The notes under the pieces were generated by a model, which was given only the letters and a program-made list of their open reading frames with translations, did no database searches and was not told the origin of the DNA. The translations under genes and the position numbers were made by a program. A stretch of DNA of 64,000 nt. Source: an uncultured Prevotella sp. (GTDB taxonomy: Bacteria; Bacteroidota; Bacteroidia; Bacteroidales; Bacteroidaceae). Below, piece by piece: positions 34,110-43,597 of the stretch. The stretch spans positions 106,910 through 170,909 of the forward strand of contig CALUKU010000002.1 of assembly GCA_944321295.1 (NCBI GenBank). The letters are read 5' to 3'. How positions within the stretch are numbered: position 1 is the stretch's first letter; each line of letters starts with the position of its first letter.

Positions 34110-36715
34110 TTGCTCTTGAGGCGTTTCACGGCGCGCCACAGCTCGCCGAGCCACATCACGGGCGACGTGCCGGCGATGATGGCCAGCCACTCGGTGGCCG
34201 ACAGCGGGTCGGTGCGGAACATCTTGCCGCCGAAGGTCACGATAATCCACTGGCCGCCGAGTATGATGAGCAGCACGAGCAGCAGTCCGTTGTCGTGGAA
34301 GAAGCGGTGGAAGGCCGAGTGGTTGGAGCCGAACGACTTGGCGTTGAACAGGTTCCAGAACTGCAGCATGACGAACGTCGTGAAGAAGAGTGACAGCTCG
34401 TGGACGTGCAGGTCGCCCTCAGACTGGTTGCAGTGGATGAGGAACGCGAAGAGCAGGGCGAAGAACGCCACGCCCAGGAAGATTATTCCCTTGGCCATGC
34501 CCGGGGTTATTATGAAGTCGGTCTGCTTGCGGGGCTTGTCCTTCATCACCTCGCGCGACGGCGGGAGCGACGCCAGCGCCAGCGCGGCGAAGGTGTCCAT
34601 GATGAGGTTTACCCAAAGAATCTGCGTCACGGTGAGGGGCAGTTCCGTGCCGATTACCGAGCCGCCGAGCACCAGCAGCAGCGCCGTCACGTTTACGACG
34701 AGCTGGAAGAAGAGGAAGCGCTGTATGTTCTTGTAGAGCGAGCGGCCCCACATCACGGCGTTGACTATGCTGCGGAAGGAGTCGTCGATGAGCGTCATGT
34801 CGCTGGCCTCCTTGGCTACTGACGTGCCCGAGCCGAGCGAGAGGCCCACGTGGGCATGGTGCAGGGCGGGCGCGTCGTTGGTGCCGTCGCCGGTGACGGC
34901 CACCACGGCGCCGTGCTTCTGCAGCAGGTTGACGAGGCGCTGCTTGTCGGTAGGCCTGGCGCGGCTCATGACGCGCAGCTTGGGCACAAGCTCGAAGGCC
35001 TTCTCGTCGCTGAGGGCGGCGAAGTCGGGACCGGTGATTTGCGCCTCGGCGGGCGTCTTGTCGTCCCATATTCCAATCTGTCGTGCTATCTCGGTGGCCG
35101 TGGCCGACGTGTCGCCGGTCACGATCTTGACCTGTATGCCGGCGTCGACGCACTGGCCTACGGCGCCCGGCACGTCCTCGCGGATGGGGTCGCTGATGGC
35201 CGTCACGGCCTGGAAGGTCAGCTTCGGGCCGTCGGCTATGGCGCCCATGTCGGGCTGTTCGCCGTCGGCCAGCGTGCGGTAGGCGAAGGCCAGGGTGCGC
35301 ATGGCCTGGTTCTGGTAGCCGTGCAGGCGCTCGGTAATCTCTTTGCGGGCGTCGGCGTCGATGTCGCACATCGAGGCGATTATCTCCGGCGCGCCCTTCA
35401 CCATGAGCACGCGGCGGCCGCCTACGCGGCCTATGGTAGCCATGTACTTGCGTTCCGTCGAGAAGGGCAGCTGCGCCTCGATGTCCTCTTCGCGGCGCAG
35501 TGTCTTATAGTCTACGCCGTTCTTGTCGAGCCACAGCAGCAGGGCAATCTCCGTGGGGTTGCCAATGCCCTTGCCGCCCTCGGCGTCGAGGTGTGCCGTT
35601 GTGTTCAGCGCGATGGCCGAGCGCAGCAGTTCGTCGTCGGCGTCGTAGGCCTTAAGGTCGGCCACCTGCATCTTGTTCTGCGTCAGCGTGCCCGTCTTGT
35701 CGGTGCAGATCACGGTCACGGCGCCCATCGTTTCGCACGCGTGCAGCTTGCGCACGAGGTTGTTGTTCTTCAGCATGCGGCGCATGTTGAGCGCCAGGCT
35801 CAGCGTCACGGCCATCGGCATGCCCTCGGGCACGGCCATGACGATAAGCGTTACGGCCATCATGAAGTACTGCAGCACGACCTCGGCCATGCGCAGGTAG
35901 TCGGTTGAGGCCCATACGCCGTCGGCGTCGACGATGATGTCGCGCGACAGGAAGATGACGAAGGCGGCTATCGATATGCCTATGCCGAACTTGCTGATGA
36001 GCTTTGCCAGCTTGTCGAGCTGTATGTTGAGCGGCGTCTTGACGGAGGTTATCTCGGTGCTGGCGCGCGACACCTTGCCAATCTCGGTGGCGTCGCCCAC
36101 CTCGGTCACCTGGAACGTGCCTCGGCCGTTCATCACCATCGTGCTGCGCAGCACCTTCCCTGAGGGGTAGGTGGCCTCAGTGTCGTTCTTGGCGGGGTCG
36201 GCGTGCTTGGTGATGATGGGCTCGCCCGTGAGCGACGACTCGTCTATCTGCAGGTCGGTCGACTCTATCAGGGTGCCGTCGGCGGGTATCTCGTCGCCCA
36301 CCTCTATTATCACCACGTCGCCCACGACGACGTCCTTGCGGGCTATCTCAATCACCTTGCCGTCGCGGCGCACCTTGACGGGCGACTCCTCGCCCAGCGC
36401 CGTCAGCACGTTGAACTTCTTGGCGGCGTCCATCTCGAACCAGAAGCCTATCGTCGTGGCCAGCACTATGGCCAGGATGATGCCTATCGTTTCGACGTAG
36501 TCGCCGTGGATGGAGGCCAGCGCCAGCGATATCACCGCCGCTACAAGCAAAATCTTGATGATTGGGTCCTTGTATTTGTCAAGGTAGAGTTTCCACATCG
36601 GAGTCCTCTTGGGTGGGGTAAGCGTGTTCTCGCCGTGCTCCCGGCGGCTCGCGGCCACCTCGCCGTCAGTCAATCCCCTCGGATTGGTGAACAGCGGATT
36701 AATCTCGTTGCTCAT
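34106..36715 (-). CDS. Calcium-transporting P-type ATPase
   Basis: An 869-residue P2-type ATPase. Motifs in order: LTGEP (actuator), CSDKTGTLT-type ICTDKTGTLTQNKM with the phosphorylated Asp, KGAPE in the N domain, and VTGDGTNDAPAL in the hinge. Membrane segment 4 has VPEGMPMAVTLSLA, and segment 6 ILWVNLIMDTFAALALA, both typical of PMCA/SERCA-like Ca2+ pumps. It probably exports Ca2+. Its -7 box (TAAATTTG at 36753-36760) is 38 bp upstream. Confidence 0.93.
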   Translation of the reverse strand: MSNEINPLFTNPRGLTDGEVAASRREHGENTLTPPKRTPMWKLYLDKYKDPIIKILLVAAVISLALASIHGDYVETIGIILAIVLATTIGFWFEMDAAKKFNVLTALGEESPVKVRRDGKVIEIARKDVVVGDVVIIEVGDEIPADGTLIESTDLQIDESSLTGEPIITKHADPAKNDTEATYPSGKVLRSTMVMNGRGTFQVTEVGDATEIGKVSRASTEITSVKTPLNIQLDKLAKLISKFGIGISIAAFVIFLSRDIIVDADGVWASTDYLRMAEVVLQYFMMAVTLIVMAVPEGMPMAVTLSLALNMRRMLKNNNLVRKLHACETMGAVTVICTDKTGTLTQNKMQVADLKAYDADDELLRSAIALNTTAHLDAEGGKGIGNPTEIALLLWLDKNGVDYKTLRREEDIEAQLPFSTERKYMATIGRVGGRRVLMVKGAPEIIASMCDIDADARKEITERLHGYQNQAMRTLAFAYRTLADGEQPDMGAIADGPKLTFQAVTAISDPIREDVPGAVGQCVDAGIQVKIVTGDTSATATEIARQIGIWDDKTPAEAQITGPDFAALSDEKAFELVPKLRVMSRARPTDKQRLVNLLQKHGAVVAVTGDGTNDAPALHHAHVGLSLGSGTSVAKEASDMTLIDDSFRSIVNAVMWGRSLYKNIQRFLFFQLVVNVTALLLVLGGSVIGTELPLTVTQILWVNLIMDTFAALALASLPPSREVMKDKPRKQTDFIITPGMAKGIIFLGVAFFALLFAFLIHCNQSEGDLHVHELSLFFTTFVMLQFWNLFNAKSFGSNHSAFHRFFHDNGLLLVLLIILGGQWIIVTFGGKMFRTDPLSATEWLAIIAGTSPVMWLGELWRAVKRLKSK

Positions 36716-36752
36716 ATAAAATTCAAAAAAACGATTAAATTAATATAGGCTG

Positions 36753-36760
36753 CAAATTTA
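36753..36760 (-). promoter_or_regulatory. Promoter -7 box of the P-type ATPase
   Basis: TAAATTTG on the minus strand fits TAnnTTTG; no clear TTG at standard spacing. Confidence 0.5.
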
Positions 36761-36869
36761 GCACAAATAGCCGAATTTAACCACCGCCGCGGCTGATAAT
36801 AACGCAATTTTAACGTATCTTTCCAAATTTTCCGCCAGTCCCTCACAACTTGCTGACGGTCAGCGCCTT

Positions 36870-36962
36870 CGCCGTTTGCCGCCTTTCGCGCTCCGAAAGC
36901 TTGCCTTTCAGCGTGCAAAAGGTTGCCTTTTGCACGCTGAAAGGCGGCATGCGGAAGGGCTG
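36870..36962. repeat. AAAGGC-type palindromic repeat, copy 7
   Basis: GCCGCCTTTCGCGCTCCGAAAG, CCTTTCAGCGTGCAAAAGG and CCTTTTGCACGCTGAAAGG form a long imperfect hairpin upstream of the P-type ATPase and downstream of the GH95 gene. Confidence 0.75.
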
Positions 36963-36970
36963 AATACCGA

Positions 36971-37005
36971 AAAGCCGCCTCCCACTCTGCGGGAAGCGGC
37001 TTTCA
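36971..37005 (-). terminator. Probable terminator of the GH95 gene
   Basis: AAAGCCGCCTCCC and GGGAAGCGGCTTT flank an ACTCTGC loop just after the fucosidase stop, ending in T-rich sequence. Confidence 0.5.
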
Positions 37006-37013
37006 TATTGCCG

Positions 37014-39461
37014 TCATCTTGCGGCCTTCAGGCTGTAAGTCATGCCCGGGCGGGTGTCGATGTCATATTCGTAGACCGTCCTCAGCTGCGGCAGCGGGGC
37101 GCCGGCGGCCTCGTCGGCCACGAGCGGGCTGTTCACCTCGGCCGGCGCGTAGAGCGCGTTGGGGCACGGTCCCTCGGCCCGGCGCAGGCCCTCGCCCTCA
37201 AGCGGAACATACGAGCGCAGGCGCAGCACGCCGCCTATGCGCGACTTCACCGTGGCCTCCGTCAGCGCGCCCGCGCTCCACTTCATGGCCACCTCGAAGC
37301 CTCCGCGCGCCACGAGTCCGCTGACCGAGCCTTCGGCCCACGCCGAGGGCAGGGCCGGCAGCAGCTGCACGGCGCCGTCGTGGCTCTGCAGCAGCATTTC
37401 GGCCACGCCCGCCGTGAAGCCGAAGTTGCCGTCGATCTGGAACGGCGGGTGGGCGTCGAAGAGGTTGGGATACGTCCTGCCGTCGGGATATTCCTCCTGG
37501 ACGTCGTCCGATGGCAGCAGCTTCAGCATGTTGCGTATTATCTTATAGGCGTGGTCGCCGTCGAGCATGCGCGCCCAGAAGTTAATCTTCCACCCTATGC
37601 TCCAGCCCGTGGCGGCGTCGCCGCGCTGGTTGAGCGTGGTTCTTGCGGCCTCGAACAGCCTCGGGTTTAGCCTCGGGCTGATCTGGTTGCTGGGGTAAAG
37701 GCCGTACAGATGGGATATGTGGCGGTGTTGATCTTGCGGGTCGTCGGCGTCGGCGAGCCACTCCTGCAGCTGGCCGTGGCGGCCTATCCGCATGGGCGGC
37801 AGCTGCCTTAGGGCGGCCTCGAGCGAGTCGGCGTAGGCCTCGTCGCCGCCCAGCGCGCGGGTGGCCAGCATGGTGTTATAGAGCGCGTCGAAGGCTATCT
37901 GGTTGTCCATGGTGCAGCCGGCCGTTATCGACGTGCCCGTGCCGGCCGGTCCGTGCTCGGGCGACATCGACGGACAGCTGACGAGCCAGCCGTAGGCGGG
38001 GTGCCTCGTGAGGAAGCTCAGGTAGAAGTCGGCCGTGCCCCTGAGGGCGGGGTAGTGGCGGCGGAGGAAGTCCTTGTCGCCCGTGAAGAGGTAATGCTGC
38101 CACAGGTGTTGCGCCAGCCACGCCCCGCCGTTGGGCCAAATGCCGTAGCGGGCGGCGTCGACGGGCCCCGTGGCGCGCCATATGTCGGTGTTGTGGTGGG
38201 CCGTCCAGCCCTTCGCCCCGTATAGTTCGGAGGCCGTTTGGCGGCCGGTGACGGCCAGGTCGTCAATCATCCGGAACAGCGGTTGGTGCGTTTCGGCGAG
38301 GTTAGTCACCTCGGCTGGCCAGTAGTTCATCTCGGTGTTGATGTTGATGGTGTACTTGCTGTCCCAGGGAGCTTTCAGCTTGTCGTTCCATTTGCCCTGC
38401 AGCGTGGCGGGCTGGCTGCCCGGCAGCGACGACGAGATGAGCAGGTAGCGGCCGTACTGGAACATGAGGGCGGCCAGCGAGGGGTCGGCGCCGCTGTCGA
38501 AGTCGCGCACGCGGAGTGCCGTTTCGCGCCGTGCGCCGGCGCTTTCGGGCAGGGTGAGGCTCACGCGGCCGAACATTTCGCCGTATCTCTTCATGTGGGC
38601 GGCCAGCTGGTCGGCGTATGTGCGGGCCAGGGCGGCGTCGAGATATTGGCTGACAAGGGCCTCGGGGTTGCCGCTGACGTCGTCGTAACCGACGTAGTTG
38701 GTGGCCGCCGTCAGGTAGATGGTGGCCTCGGTGGCGCCCGTCACGGCCAGCGAGCCGTCACGGGCGGTAGCGGTGCCGTCTGTCACGGCCTCGGCCGAGC
38801 ATGCCAGGCGCAGCGCCGCCGGCACTCCCTCGTGGCCGGTGCCGCCGCAGGTCATCGTCAGCCGTCGGCCTTCGGCCTTCGTCGTGGAGGGCAGGGCGCC
38901 CTCAAGTGCCGCCGTGAAGCTTAGCGCTCCGGGCTTGTCGGCCTCGAGATGTATCACTATTACGTTGTCGGCCAGCGATGCGAACACCGTGCGGCGGTAG
39001 CCCGTGCCGTCGGCCGAATACTCGGTTGAGGCCGTGGCGGTGCGCAGGTCGAGGCTGCGGCGGTAGTCCGTGGCCGCCCCGTGGCCGCCGAAGCGCAGCG
39101 TCAGGCAGCCCGCCGGCAGGAAGCGCATGCCGTTGCGGCCGGTCATGAAGGTGCTGTCGAGCAGCGTCTGGGCCTCGCGGTTGCGCCCGCCGAAGATGAG
39201 GCGGCGCACCTCGGGCAGGGCCTCGAGCGCCTTGGGGCTGTTGTTGGTGTAAGGTCCTCCGGTCCAGAAGGTTTCCTCGTTAAACTGGATTTTCTCGCAG
39301 TCGGTGCCTCCGTAGACCATCGCCCCGAGCCGCGCGTTGCCCACGGGCAGCGCCTCGGTCCACCGGGCGGCGGGCCGTGAGTACCACAGCGTAAGGTCCT
39401 CGGCGGCGGCGCACACGGCGGCCAGGCAGAGGACGGCTGTCAGCAGAAAGTTTTTAGTCAT
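37014..39461 (-). CDS. Alpha-L-fucosidase, GH95 family
   Basis: An 815-residue secreted glycoside hydrolase. The ATG at 39461 gives a signal peptide ([20 protein letters not shown]); then the N-terminal domain begins [20 protein letters not shown]. Family landmarks are [36 protein letters not shown] and [21 protein letters not shown]95 enzymes remove alpha-1,2-fucose from host or plant glycans; 1,2-galactosidase activity also occurs in the family. With the fold complete, it is probably active. The frame is open 30 codons upstream without a signal peptide. Confidence 0.93.
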   Translation of the reverse strand: MTKNFLLTAVLCLAAVCAAAEDLTLWYSRPAARWTEALPVGNARLGAMVYGGTDCEKIQFNEETFWTGGPYTNNSPKALEALPEVRRLIFGGRNREAQTLLDSTFMTGRNGMRFLPAGCLTLRFGGHGAATDYRRSLDLRTATASTEYSADGTGYRRTVFASLADNVIVIHLEADKPGALSFTAALEGALPSTTKAEGRRLTMTCGGTGHEGVPAALRLACSAEAVTDGTATARDGSLAVTGATEATIYLTAATNYVGYDDVSGNPEALVSQYLDAALARTYADQLAAHMKRYGEMFGRVSLTLPESAGARRETALRVRDFDSGADPSLAALMFQYGRYLLISSSLPGSQPATLQGKWNDKLKAPWDSKYTININTEMNYWPAEVTNLAETHQPLFRMIDDLAVTGRQTASELYGAKGWTAHHNTDIWRATGPVDAARYGIWPNGGAWLAQHLWQHYLFTGDKDFLRRHYPALRGTADFYLSFLTRHPAYGWLVSCPSMSPEHGPAGTGTSITAGCTMDNQIAFDALYNTMLATRALGGDEAYADSLEAALRQLPPMRIGRHGQLQEWLADADDPQDQHRHISHLYGLYPSNQISPRLNPRLFEAARTTLNQRGDAATGWSIGWKINFWARMLDGDHAYKIIRNMLKLLPSDDVQEEYPDGRTYPNLFDAHPPFQIDGNFGFTAGVAEMLLQSHDGAVQLLPALPSAWAEGSVSGLVARGGFEVAMKWSAGALTEATVKSRIGGVLRLRSYVPLEGEGLRRAEGPCPNALYAPAEVNSPLVADEAAGAPLPQLRTVYEYDIDTRPGMTYSLKAAR

Positions 39462-39518
39462 TGCGTAGATAGTTTTATTATTGTTATATAGATGTTTCGT
39501 AGGTCTTCGTTTTGCGCC

Positions 39519-39526
39519 TGTAAAGT
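39519..39526 (-). promoter_or_regulatory. Possible promoter of the GH95 gene
   Basis: TAACTTTA (one mismatch to TAnnTTTG) on the minus strand, with TTG 20 bp upstream. The leader is about 55 nt. Confidence 0.45.
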
Positions 39527-39584
39527 TAATGCTTTTATCCGTATCGGGCAAAAATTCCCACTTGAAAATCGCCGCGCCGTAACA

Positions 39585-39690
39585 GGTTGGCTTTCAGGGC
39601 GTTCCGTCAGGCCCTGCAAAAGACCGCCTTTCGGCGTGCGTTTTGCTGCCTTTTATGCTGCAAAATGTTGCCTTTTGCAGCGCCGCGGGT
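39585..39690. repeat. AAAGGC-type palindromic repeat, copy 8
   Basis: GCAAAAGACCGCCTTTCGGCG, TTTTGCTGCC and GCAAAATGTTGCCTTTTGC words in the divergent gap between GH95 and uxuA. Confidence 0.7.
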
Positions 39691-39823
39691 GTCGTATGTC
39701 ATTCAAGTTAACGTGAGTTCGGTGTGGGAAGATACGTAATGAAAACATCCTCTTCCAATCCCGGCAGTCGGCAGTTATGGCGAATAAACCTGTAAACATG
39801 TAAGCGTTGATTGATAAATTTAA

Positions 39824-39831
39824 TAATTTTG
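39824..39831 (+). promoter_or_regulatory. Promoter -7 box of uxuA
   Basis: TAATTTTG, 68 bp before the ATG. TTG trinucleotides lie 10 and 14 bp upstream, not at 20 bp. Confidence 0.45.
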
Positions 39832-39898
39832 CAGGCTGAAACCGAAGGCGGTAACGCGCTTCGGCCCCGGATGCAGTCAATCAATGAAGTAAAAGAAT

Positions 39899-41086
39899 AT
39901 GGAGAAAACATGGAGATGGTTTGGCAGGAACGATAAGATAACCCTTGCCATGCTGAAGCAAATAGGAGTGGAGGGCATAGTGACCGCCCTGCACGACGTG
40001 CCAAACGGCGAAGTGTGGCCGCGCGAGAAGATACGCGACCTGCGCGAGTATATCGAGAGTTACGGCATGCGCTGGTCAGTAGTGGAGAGCCTGCCCGTCA
40101 GCGAGGGCATAAAATACGCCGGCGCTGACCGCGACCGCCTTATCGAAAACTACAAGGAAAGCCTCAAGAACCTCGGACTGGAGGGCGTGCACACCGTGTG
40201 CTACAACTTCATGCCCGTGCTCGACTGGGCCCGCACGGACCTTGCACACCCCAACCCCGACGGCACGAGCAACCTCTACTTCAGCCGCGCGCAGTTCGCC
40301 TACTTCGACTGCTGCATACTGAAGCGCGAGGGAGCCGACAAGGATTACTCGCCCGAGGTGATGGCGGAAGTGGAGAAGCTGAAGCTTACCATGACGCCCG
40401 AGGACAACCACAAGCTGGTTGAGAACATAATAGTGAAGACCCAGGGCTTCGTCAACGGCAACATAACCGAGGACGACGAGCACCCCGTGGAGCTGTTCCG
40501 CCGGCTGCTCGACCTATACAAAGGCATTACGAAAGACCAACTGCGCGAGAACATGCGCTACTTCCTCGCCGCCATAATGCCCGTCTGCAACGAGTACGGC
40601 ATGTACATGTGCGTGCATCCTGACGACCCGCCGTTCCCCATCCTCGGCCTGCCGCGCATCGTGACGTGCGACGATGACATAGAATGGTTCCTCAAGGCCG
40701 TCGACGACCCGCACAACGGACTCACCTTCTGCGCCGGCTCGCTGTCGGCCGGGGCGCACAACGACGTCACGGCCCTGGCCCGCAAGTACGCCGACCGCAC
40801 GTGGTTCGTACACATGCGCTCGTGCCGGGTGCTGCCAAACGGCGACTTCACCGAGGCCTCACACCTCGGCGGCCGCGCCGACCTCGTAGAGCTGGCCCGC
40901 ATCTTCGAGAAGGTGAACCCCAAGCTGCCGATGCGCGTCGACCACGGACCCAACATGCTGGGCGACGAAGACCGCGGCTACAACGCGGGCTACACCTTCC
41001 TCGGCCGCATGTTTGCCATGGGACAAGTGCAGGGCATACTCGCCACGGTTGACAGGGAATTGGAGGAATTAAAAATTAAAAATTAA
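39899..41086 (+). CDS. uxuA: Mannonate dehydratase
   Basis: A 395-residue enzyme that converts D-mannonate to 2-keto-3-deoxygluconate in hexuronate breakdown. Visible landmarks are MEKTWRWFGRNDKITL, VTALHDVPNGEVW, HPDDPPFPILGLPRIV with metal ligands, VHMRSC and RVDHGPNML. It is followed by an SDR gene of the same pathway. The last seven residues (EELKIKN) and the stop are encoded by an AATTAAAAATTA word repeat. Confidence 0.95.
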   Translation: MEKTWRWFGRNDKITLAMLKQIGVEGIVTALHDVPNGEVWPREKIRDLREYIESYGMRWSVVESLPVSEGIKYAGADRDRLIENYKESLKNLGLEGVHTVCYNFMPVLDWARTDLAHPNPDGTSNLYFSRAQFAYFDCCILKREGADKDYSPEVMAEVEKLKLTMTPEDNHKLVENIIVKTQGFVNGNITEDDEHPVELFRRLLDLYKGITKDQLRENMRYFLAAIMPVCNEYGMYMCVHPDDPPFPILGLPRIVTCDDDIEWFLKAVDDPHNGLTFCAGSLSAGAHNDVTALARKYADRTWFVHMRSCRVLPNGDFTEASHLGGRADLVELARIFEKVNPKLPMRVDHGPNMLGDEDRGYNAGYTFLGRMFAMGQVQGILATVDRELEELKIKN

Positions 41087-41100
41087 GAATTAAAAGTTAA
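41066..41100. repeat. AATTAAAAATTAAG word repeat overlapping the uxuA stop
   Basis: TTAAAAATTAAAAATTAAGAA and TTAAAAGTTAAG words run across the uxuA 3' end into the 26-bp gap before the SDR gene. Confidence 0.7.
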
Positions 41101-41112
41101 GACGGACTGAAT

Positions 41113-41925
41113 ATGAACGAACTATTCAACATCAAGGATTACGTCGTAGTAATCACCGGCGGCACGGGAGTACTCGGCCGCACGATAGCGAAATACCTCG
41201 CGCTGAACGGAGCGCAGGTGGTAATCCTCGGCCGCAAGGAAATAGTAGGACGTGAAATCGTCGACGAGATAACGGCCGCCGGAGGCCGATGCGAGTTCAT
41301 GAAGACCGACGTCATGAACCAGGACGCCGTTGAGCGCAACTGCGCCGACATCCTGTCGAAGTACGGCCGGGTGGACGCCCTGCTCAACGCTGCCGGCGGA
41401 AACATGCCCGGAGCCACCATCAGTCCCGACCAGACGTTCTTCGACCTGAAGGTGGACGACTTCCAGCGTGTGCTCGAGCTCAACCTCACCGGCACCGTCA
41501 TTCCCACGCAAGTGTTCCTAAAGCCCATGGTTGACCAGGGCAAGGGCGCCATCGTTAACTTCTCGTCGATGGCCGCCTTCCGCCCGATGACGCGCGTATG
41601 CGGTTACGCCGCAGCCAAGGCGGGTATCAGCAACTTCACCGAGTTCATGGCAGCCGAGTGCGCAAAGAAGTTCGGCGAGGGCATACGCGTCAACGCCATA
41701 GCCCCCGGCTTCTTCATTACCGAACAGAACCGCGCCCTGCTGACCAACCCCGACGGCACCTACACGCAGCGCGGCAACGACGTGATACGCCAGACGCCCT
41801 TCGGCCGCATGGGCGACCCCGAGGAGCTTTGCGGCACGATACACTATCTTATCAGCGACGCCTCAAGGTTCGTCACCGGCACCGTAGCCGTCGTTGACGG
41901 CGGCTTCAACGTCTTCGCCATGTAG
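41113..41925 (+). CDS. SDR-type D-mannonate oxidoreductase
   Basis: A 270-residue short-chain dehydrogenase: TGGTGVLGRTIAKYLAL (TGxxxGxG) near residue 15, NAAGGN, SSMAA with catalytic Ser, and Tyr-Lys in YAAAKAG; C-terminal VVDGGFNVFAM. Placement directly after uxuA fits D-mannonate oxidoreductase (fructuronate reductase), the preceding pathway step, using an SDR in place of the UxuB/YeiQ fold. The two genes are one operon ending in a strong terminator. Confidence 0.88.
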   Translation: MNELFNIKDYVVVITGGTGVLGRTIAKYLALNGAQVVILGRKEIVGREIVDEITAAGGRCEFMKTDVMNQDAVERNCADILSKYGRVDALLNAAGGNMPGATISPDQTFFDLKVDDFQRVLELNLTGTVIPTQVFLKPMVDQGKGAIVNFSSMAAFRPMTRVCGYAAAKAGISNFTEFMAAECAKKFGEGIRVNAIAPGFFITEQNRALLTNPDGTYTQRGNDVIRQTPFGRMGDPEELCGTIHYLISDASRFVTGTVAVVDGGFNVFAM

Positions 41926-41958
41926 CGGCGCCGCCCGGTGAAGTGAGTCGGCAGAATG

Positions 41959-42014
41959 AAGACAGCTGTCGTGAGTTAACGAGCCTTATTCCGTTAACTC
42001 ACGACAGCTGTCTT
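41959..42014 (+). terminator. Terminator of the uxuA operon
   Basis: Perfect 22-bp arms with a 12-base loop, directly followed by TTTTTT. Textbook intrinsic terminator. Confidence 0.9.
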
Positions 42015-42026
42015 TTTTTGTATATC

Positions 42027-42065
42027 CTCACGTGAAATCGGCATATAAACTTATACCAAGCTCAC
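42027..42065. repeat. Isolated outer flank of the nested inverted-repeat family
   Basis: CACGTGAAATCGGCATATAA and CTTATACCAAGCTCACG make up the two outer ends joined without a core, as if the inner GTAGGGACATAAT part were lost or never inserted. Confidence 0.55.
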
Positions 42066-42072
42066 GCTAAAC

Positions 42073-42270
42073 AGATAGGTTGCATCTCGGAATTGTTAAA
42101 TCGCCGAAAGGCAAATGACAATAAAAGTTCGTTTCACTCGCTTTTATTTTGCATTTCTCTCGATTTGCGTTATCTTTAAATAAGATAGGCTGCATCTCGG
42201 AAATGACAATAAAAGTTCGTTTCACTCGCTTTTATTTTGCATTTCTCTCGATTTGCACTATCTTTGCACC
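42073..42270 (+). repeat. Two tandem promoter cassettes upstream of the GNAT-like gene
   Basis: Copy A 42073-42178, copy B 42183-42267. They share an identical 54-bp stretch (42115-42168 and 42203-42256) with the palindrome AATAAAAG...CTTTTATT, then CTCTCGATTTGC. Copy B ends in a good -7 box TATCTTTG (42259-42266); in copy A it is TATCTTTA. Head sequence AGATAGGCTGCATCTCGGAAA links them to the cassettes at 14.2 and 50.7 kb. Confidence 0.85.
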
Positions 42271-42379
42271 AGATAAGCTACGCTTAAGTATGAGTGCCGC
42301 ACATGCAATGCAGACCTGACGCTGCGGTGTGCGCATGCGGGCTTGTGCGTATTTTTAATATTCATAAAACATCAGGAAA

Positions 42380-43528
42380 ATGCCTTCTGTAACCATAAGG
42401 AAAGTAAAAAGTAAGAAAGACCTCGAGCGGTTCATCGACTTCCATTACGACCTGTATGAAGGTTGCGAGCAGGACGTGCCCAACCTTTTCAGCGACGAGA
42501 TGAAGACACTCGACAAGACAAGGAACGCCGCCTTCGAATTCTGCGAGGCCGAATATTTCATGGCCTTCTATGAAGACGGCCGCATGGTTGGCCGCACGGC
42601 AGCCATCATCAACCATAAGGCCAACCGCCGTTGGGGGCGTAAGTGCGTGCGCTTCGGCTGGATTGACTTCGTCGACGACATCGACGTGAGCCGCGCCCTG
42701 TTCGAGGCCGTCGAGCAGTACGGCAAGTCGAAGGGCATGGACGAGATGATAGGCCCTCTCGGCTTCACCGACCTCGACCCCGAGGGCATGCTCACATGGG
42801 GCTTCGATCAGCTCGGCACGATGCCCACCATATACAACTATCCCTACTACCCGGAGCACATGGAGCGCCTGGGCGACTTCGAGAAGGACAACGACTACGT
42901 TGAGTTCAAGATGATGGTGCCCGACACCGTGCCCGAGAAGTACACTAAGATAGCCGAGATGATACAGCAGCGCTACAACCTGCACGTAAGGAAGCTGACC
43001 AAGAAGGACGTCTTCGAGGGCGGCTACGGCAAGAAGATGTTCGACCTAATCAACACTTGCTTCAAGGACCTTTACGGCTATTCGGAGTTGTCAGACAAGC
43101 AGATAGAGCAGTATATCGACATGTATTTCCCCTTGGCCGACCTCAGTCTTATCACCGTAGTGGAAGACTGGAACGAGGACCAGAAGCCCGTTGCCGTCGG
43201 CATTACCATACCGTCGTTGGCCCGCGCGCTGCAGAAGTGCCGCCGCGGAAGGCTCTTCCCATTCGGCTGGTGGCACGTCTTGCGCGCCCTCAAGGCGCAC
43301 AAGACCGAGGGCGTAGACCTGCTCCTGCTCGGCGTTCTGCCCGAATACCGCATGAAGGGAGCCAACGCCCTGATGTTCGCCGACCTCATACCGCGCTACC
43401 AGGCTTACGGCTTCAAGTGGGGCGAGAGCCAGGTTGAGATGGAAACCAACGAGAACGTGCAGAGCCAGTGGCAGTACCTCGACCCCAAGCTGCACAAGCG
43501 CAGAAGGTGCTATAAGAAGTGGCTGTAA
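42380..43528 (+). CDS. GNAT-superfamily protein of unknown function
   Basis: A 382-residue protein with two GNAT-like halves. The first (about 1-190) has FIDFHYDLYEGCEQDVPNLF and AAIINHKANRRWG; the second (about 195-382) has LITVVEDWNEDQKPVAVGI and LLLLGVLPEYRMKGANALMF, where an acyl-CoA loop would be. Homologues of this length are common in Bacteroidota but no function is established as far as I know. It is driven by tandem promoter cassettes and ends with a terminator hairpin. Confidence 0.75.
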   Translation: MPSVTIRKVKSKKDLERFIDFHYDLYEGCEQDVPNLFSDEMKTLDKTRNAAFEFCEAEYFMAFYEDGRMVGRTAAIINHKANRRWGRKCVRFGWIDFVDDIDVSRALFEAVEQYGKSKGMDEMIGPLGFTDLDPEGMLTWGFDQLGTMPTIYNYPYYPEHMERLGDFEKDNDYVEFKMMVPDTVPEKYTKIAEMIQQRYNLHVRKLTKKDVFEGGYGKKMFDLINTCFKDLYGYSELSDKQIEQYIDMYFPLADLSLITVVEDWNEDQKPVAVGITIPSLARALQKCRRGRLFPFGWWHVLRALKAHKTEGVDLLLLGVLPEYRMKGANALMFADLIPRYQAYGFKWGESQVEMETNENVQSQWQYLDPKLHKRRRCYKKWL

Positions 43529-43556
43529 TTTATCCGACGGCTTGCCGTCGGATAAA
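43529..43556 (+). terminator. Terminator after the GNAT-like gene
   Basis: Perfect 13-bp arms (TTTATCCGACGGC) with a TT loop, just after the stop. Confidence 0.7.
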
Positions 43557-43597
43557 TAATTAACAATTAACAATTGAAAAGTAAACGGCGAGGGGTT

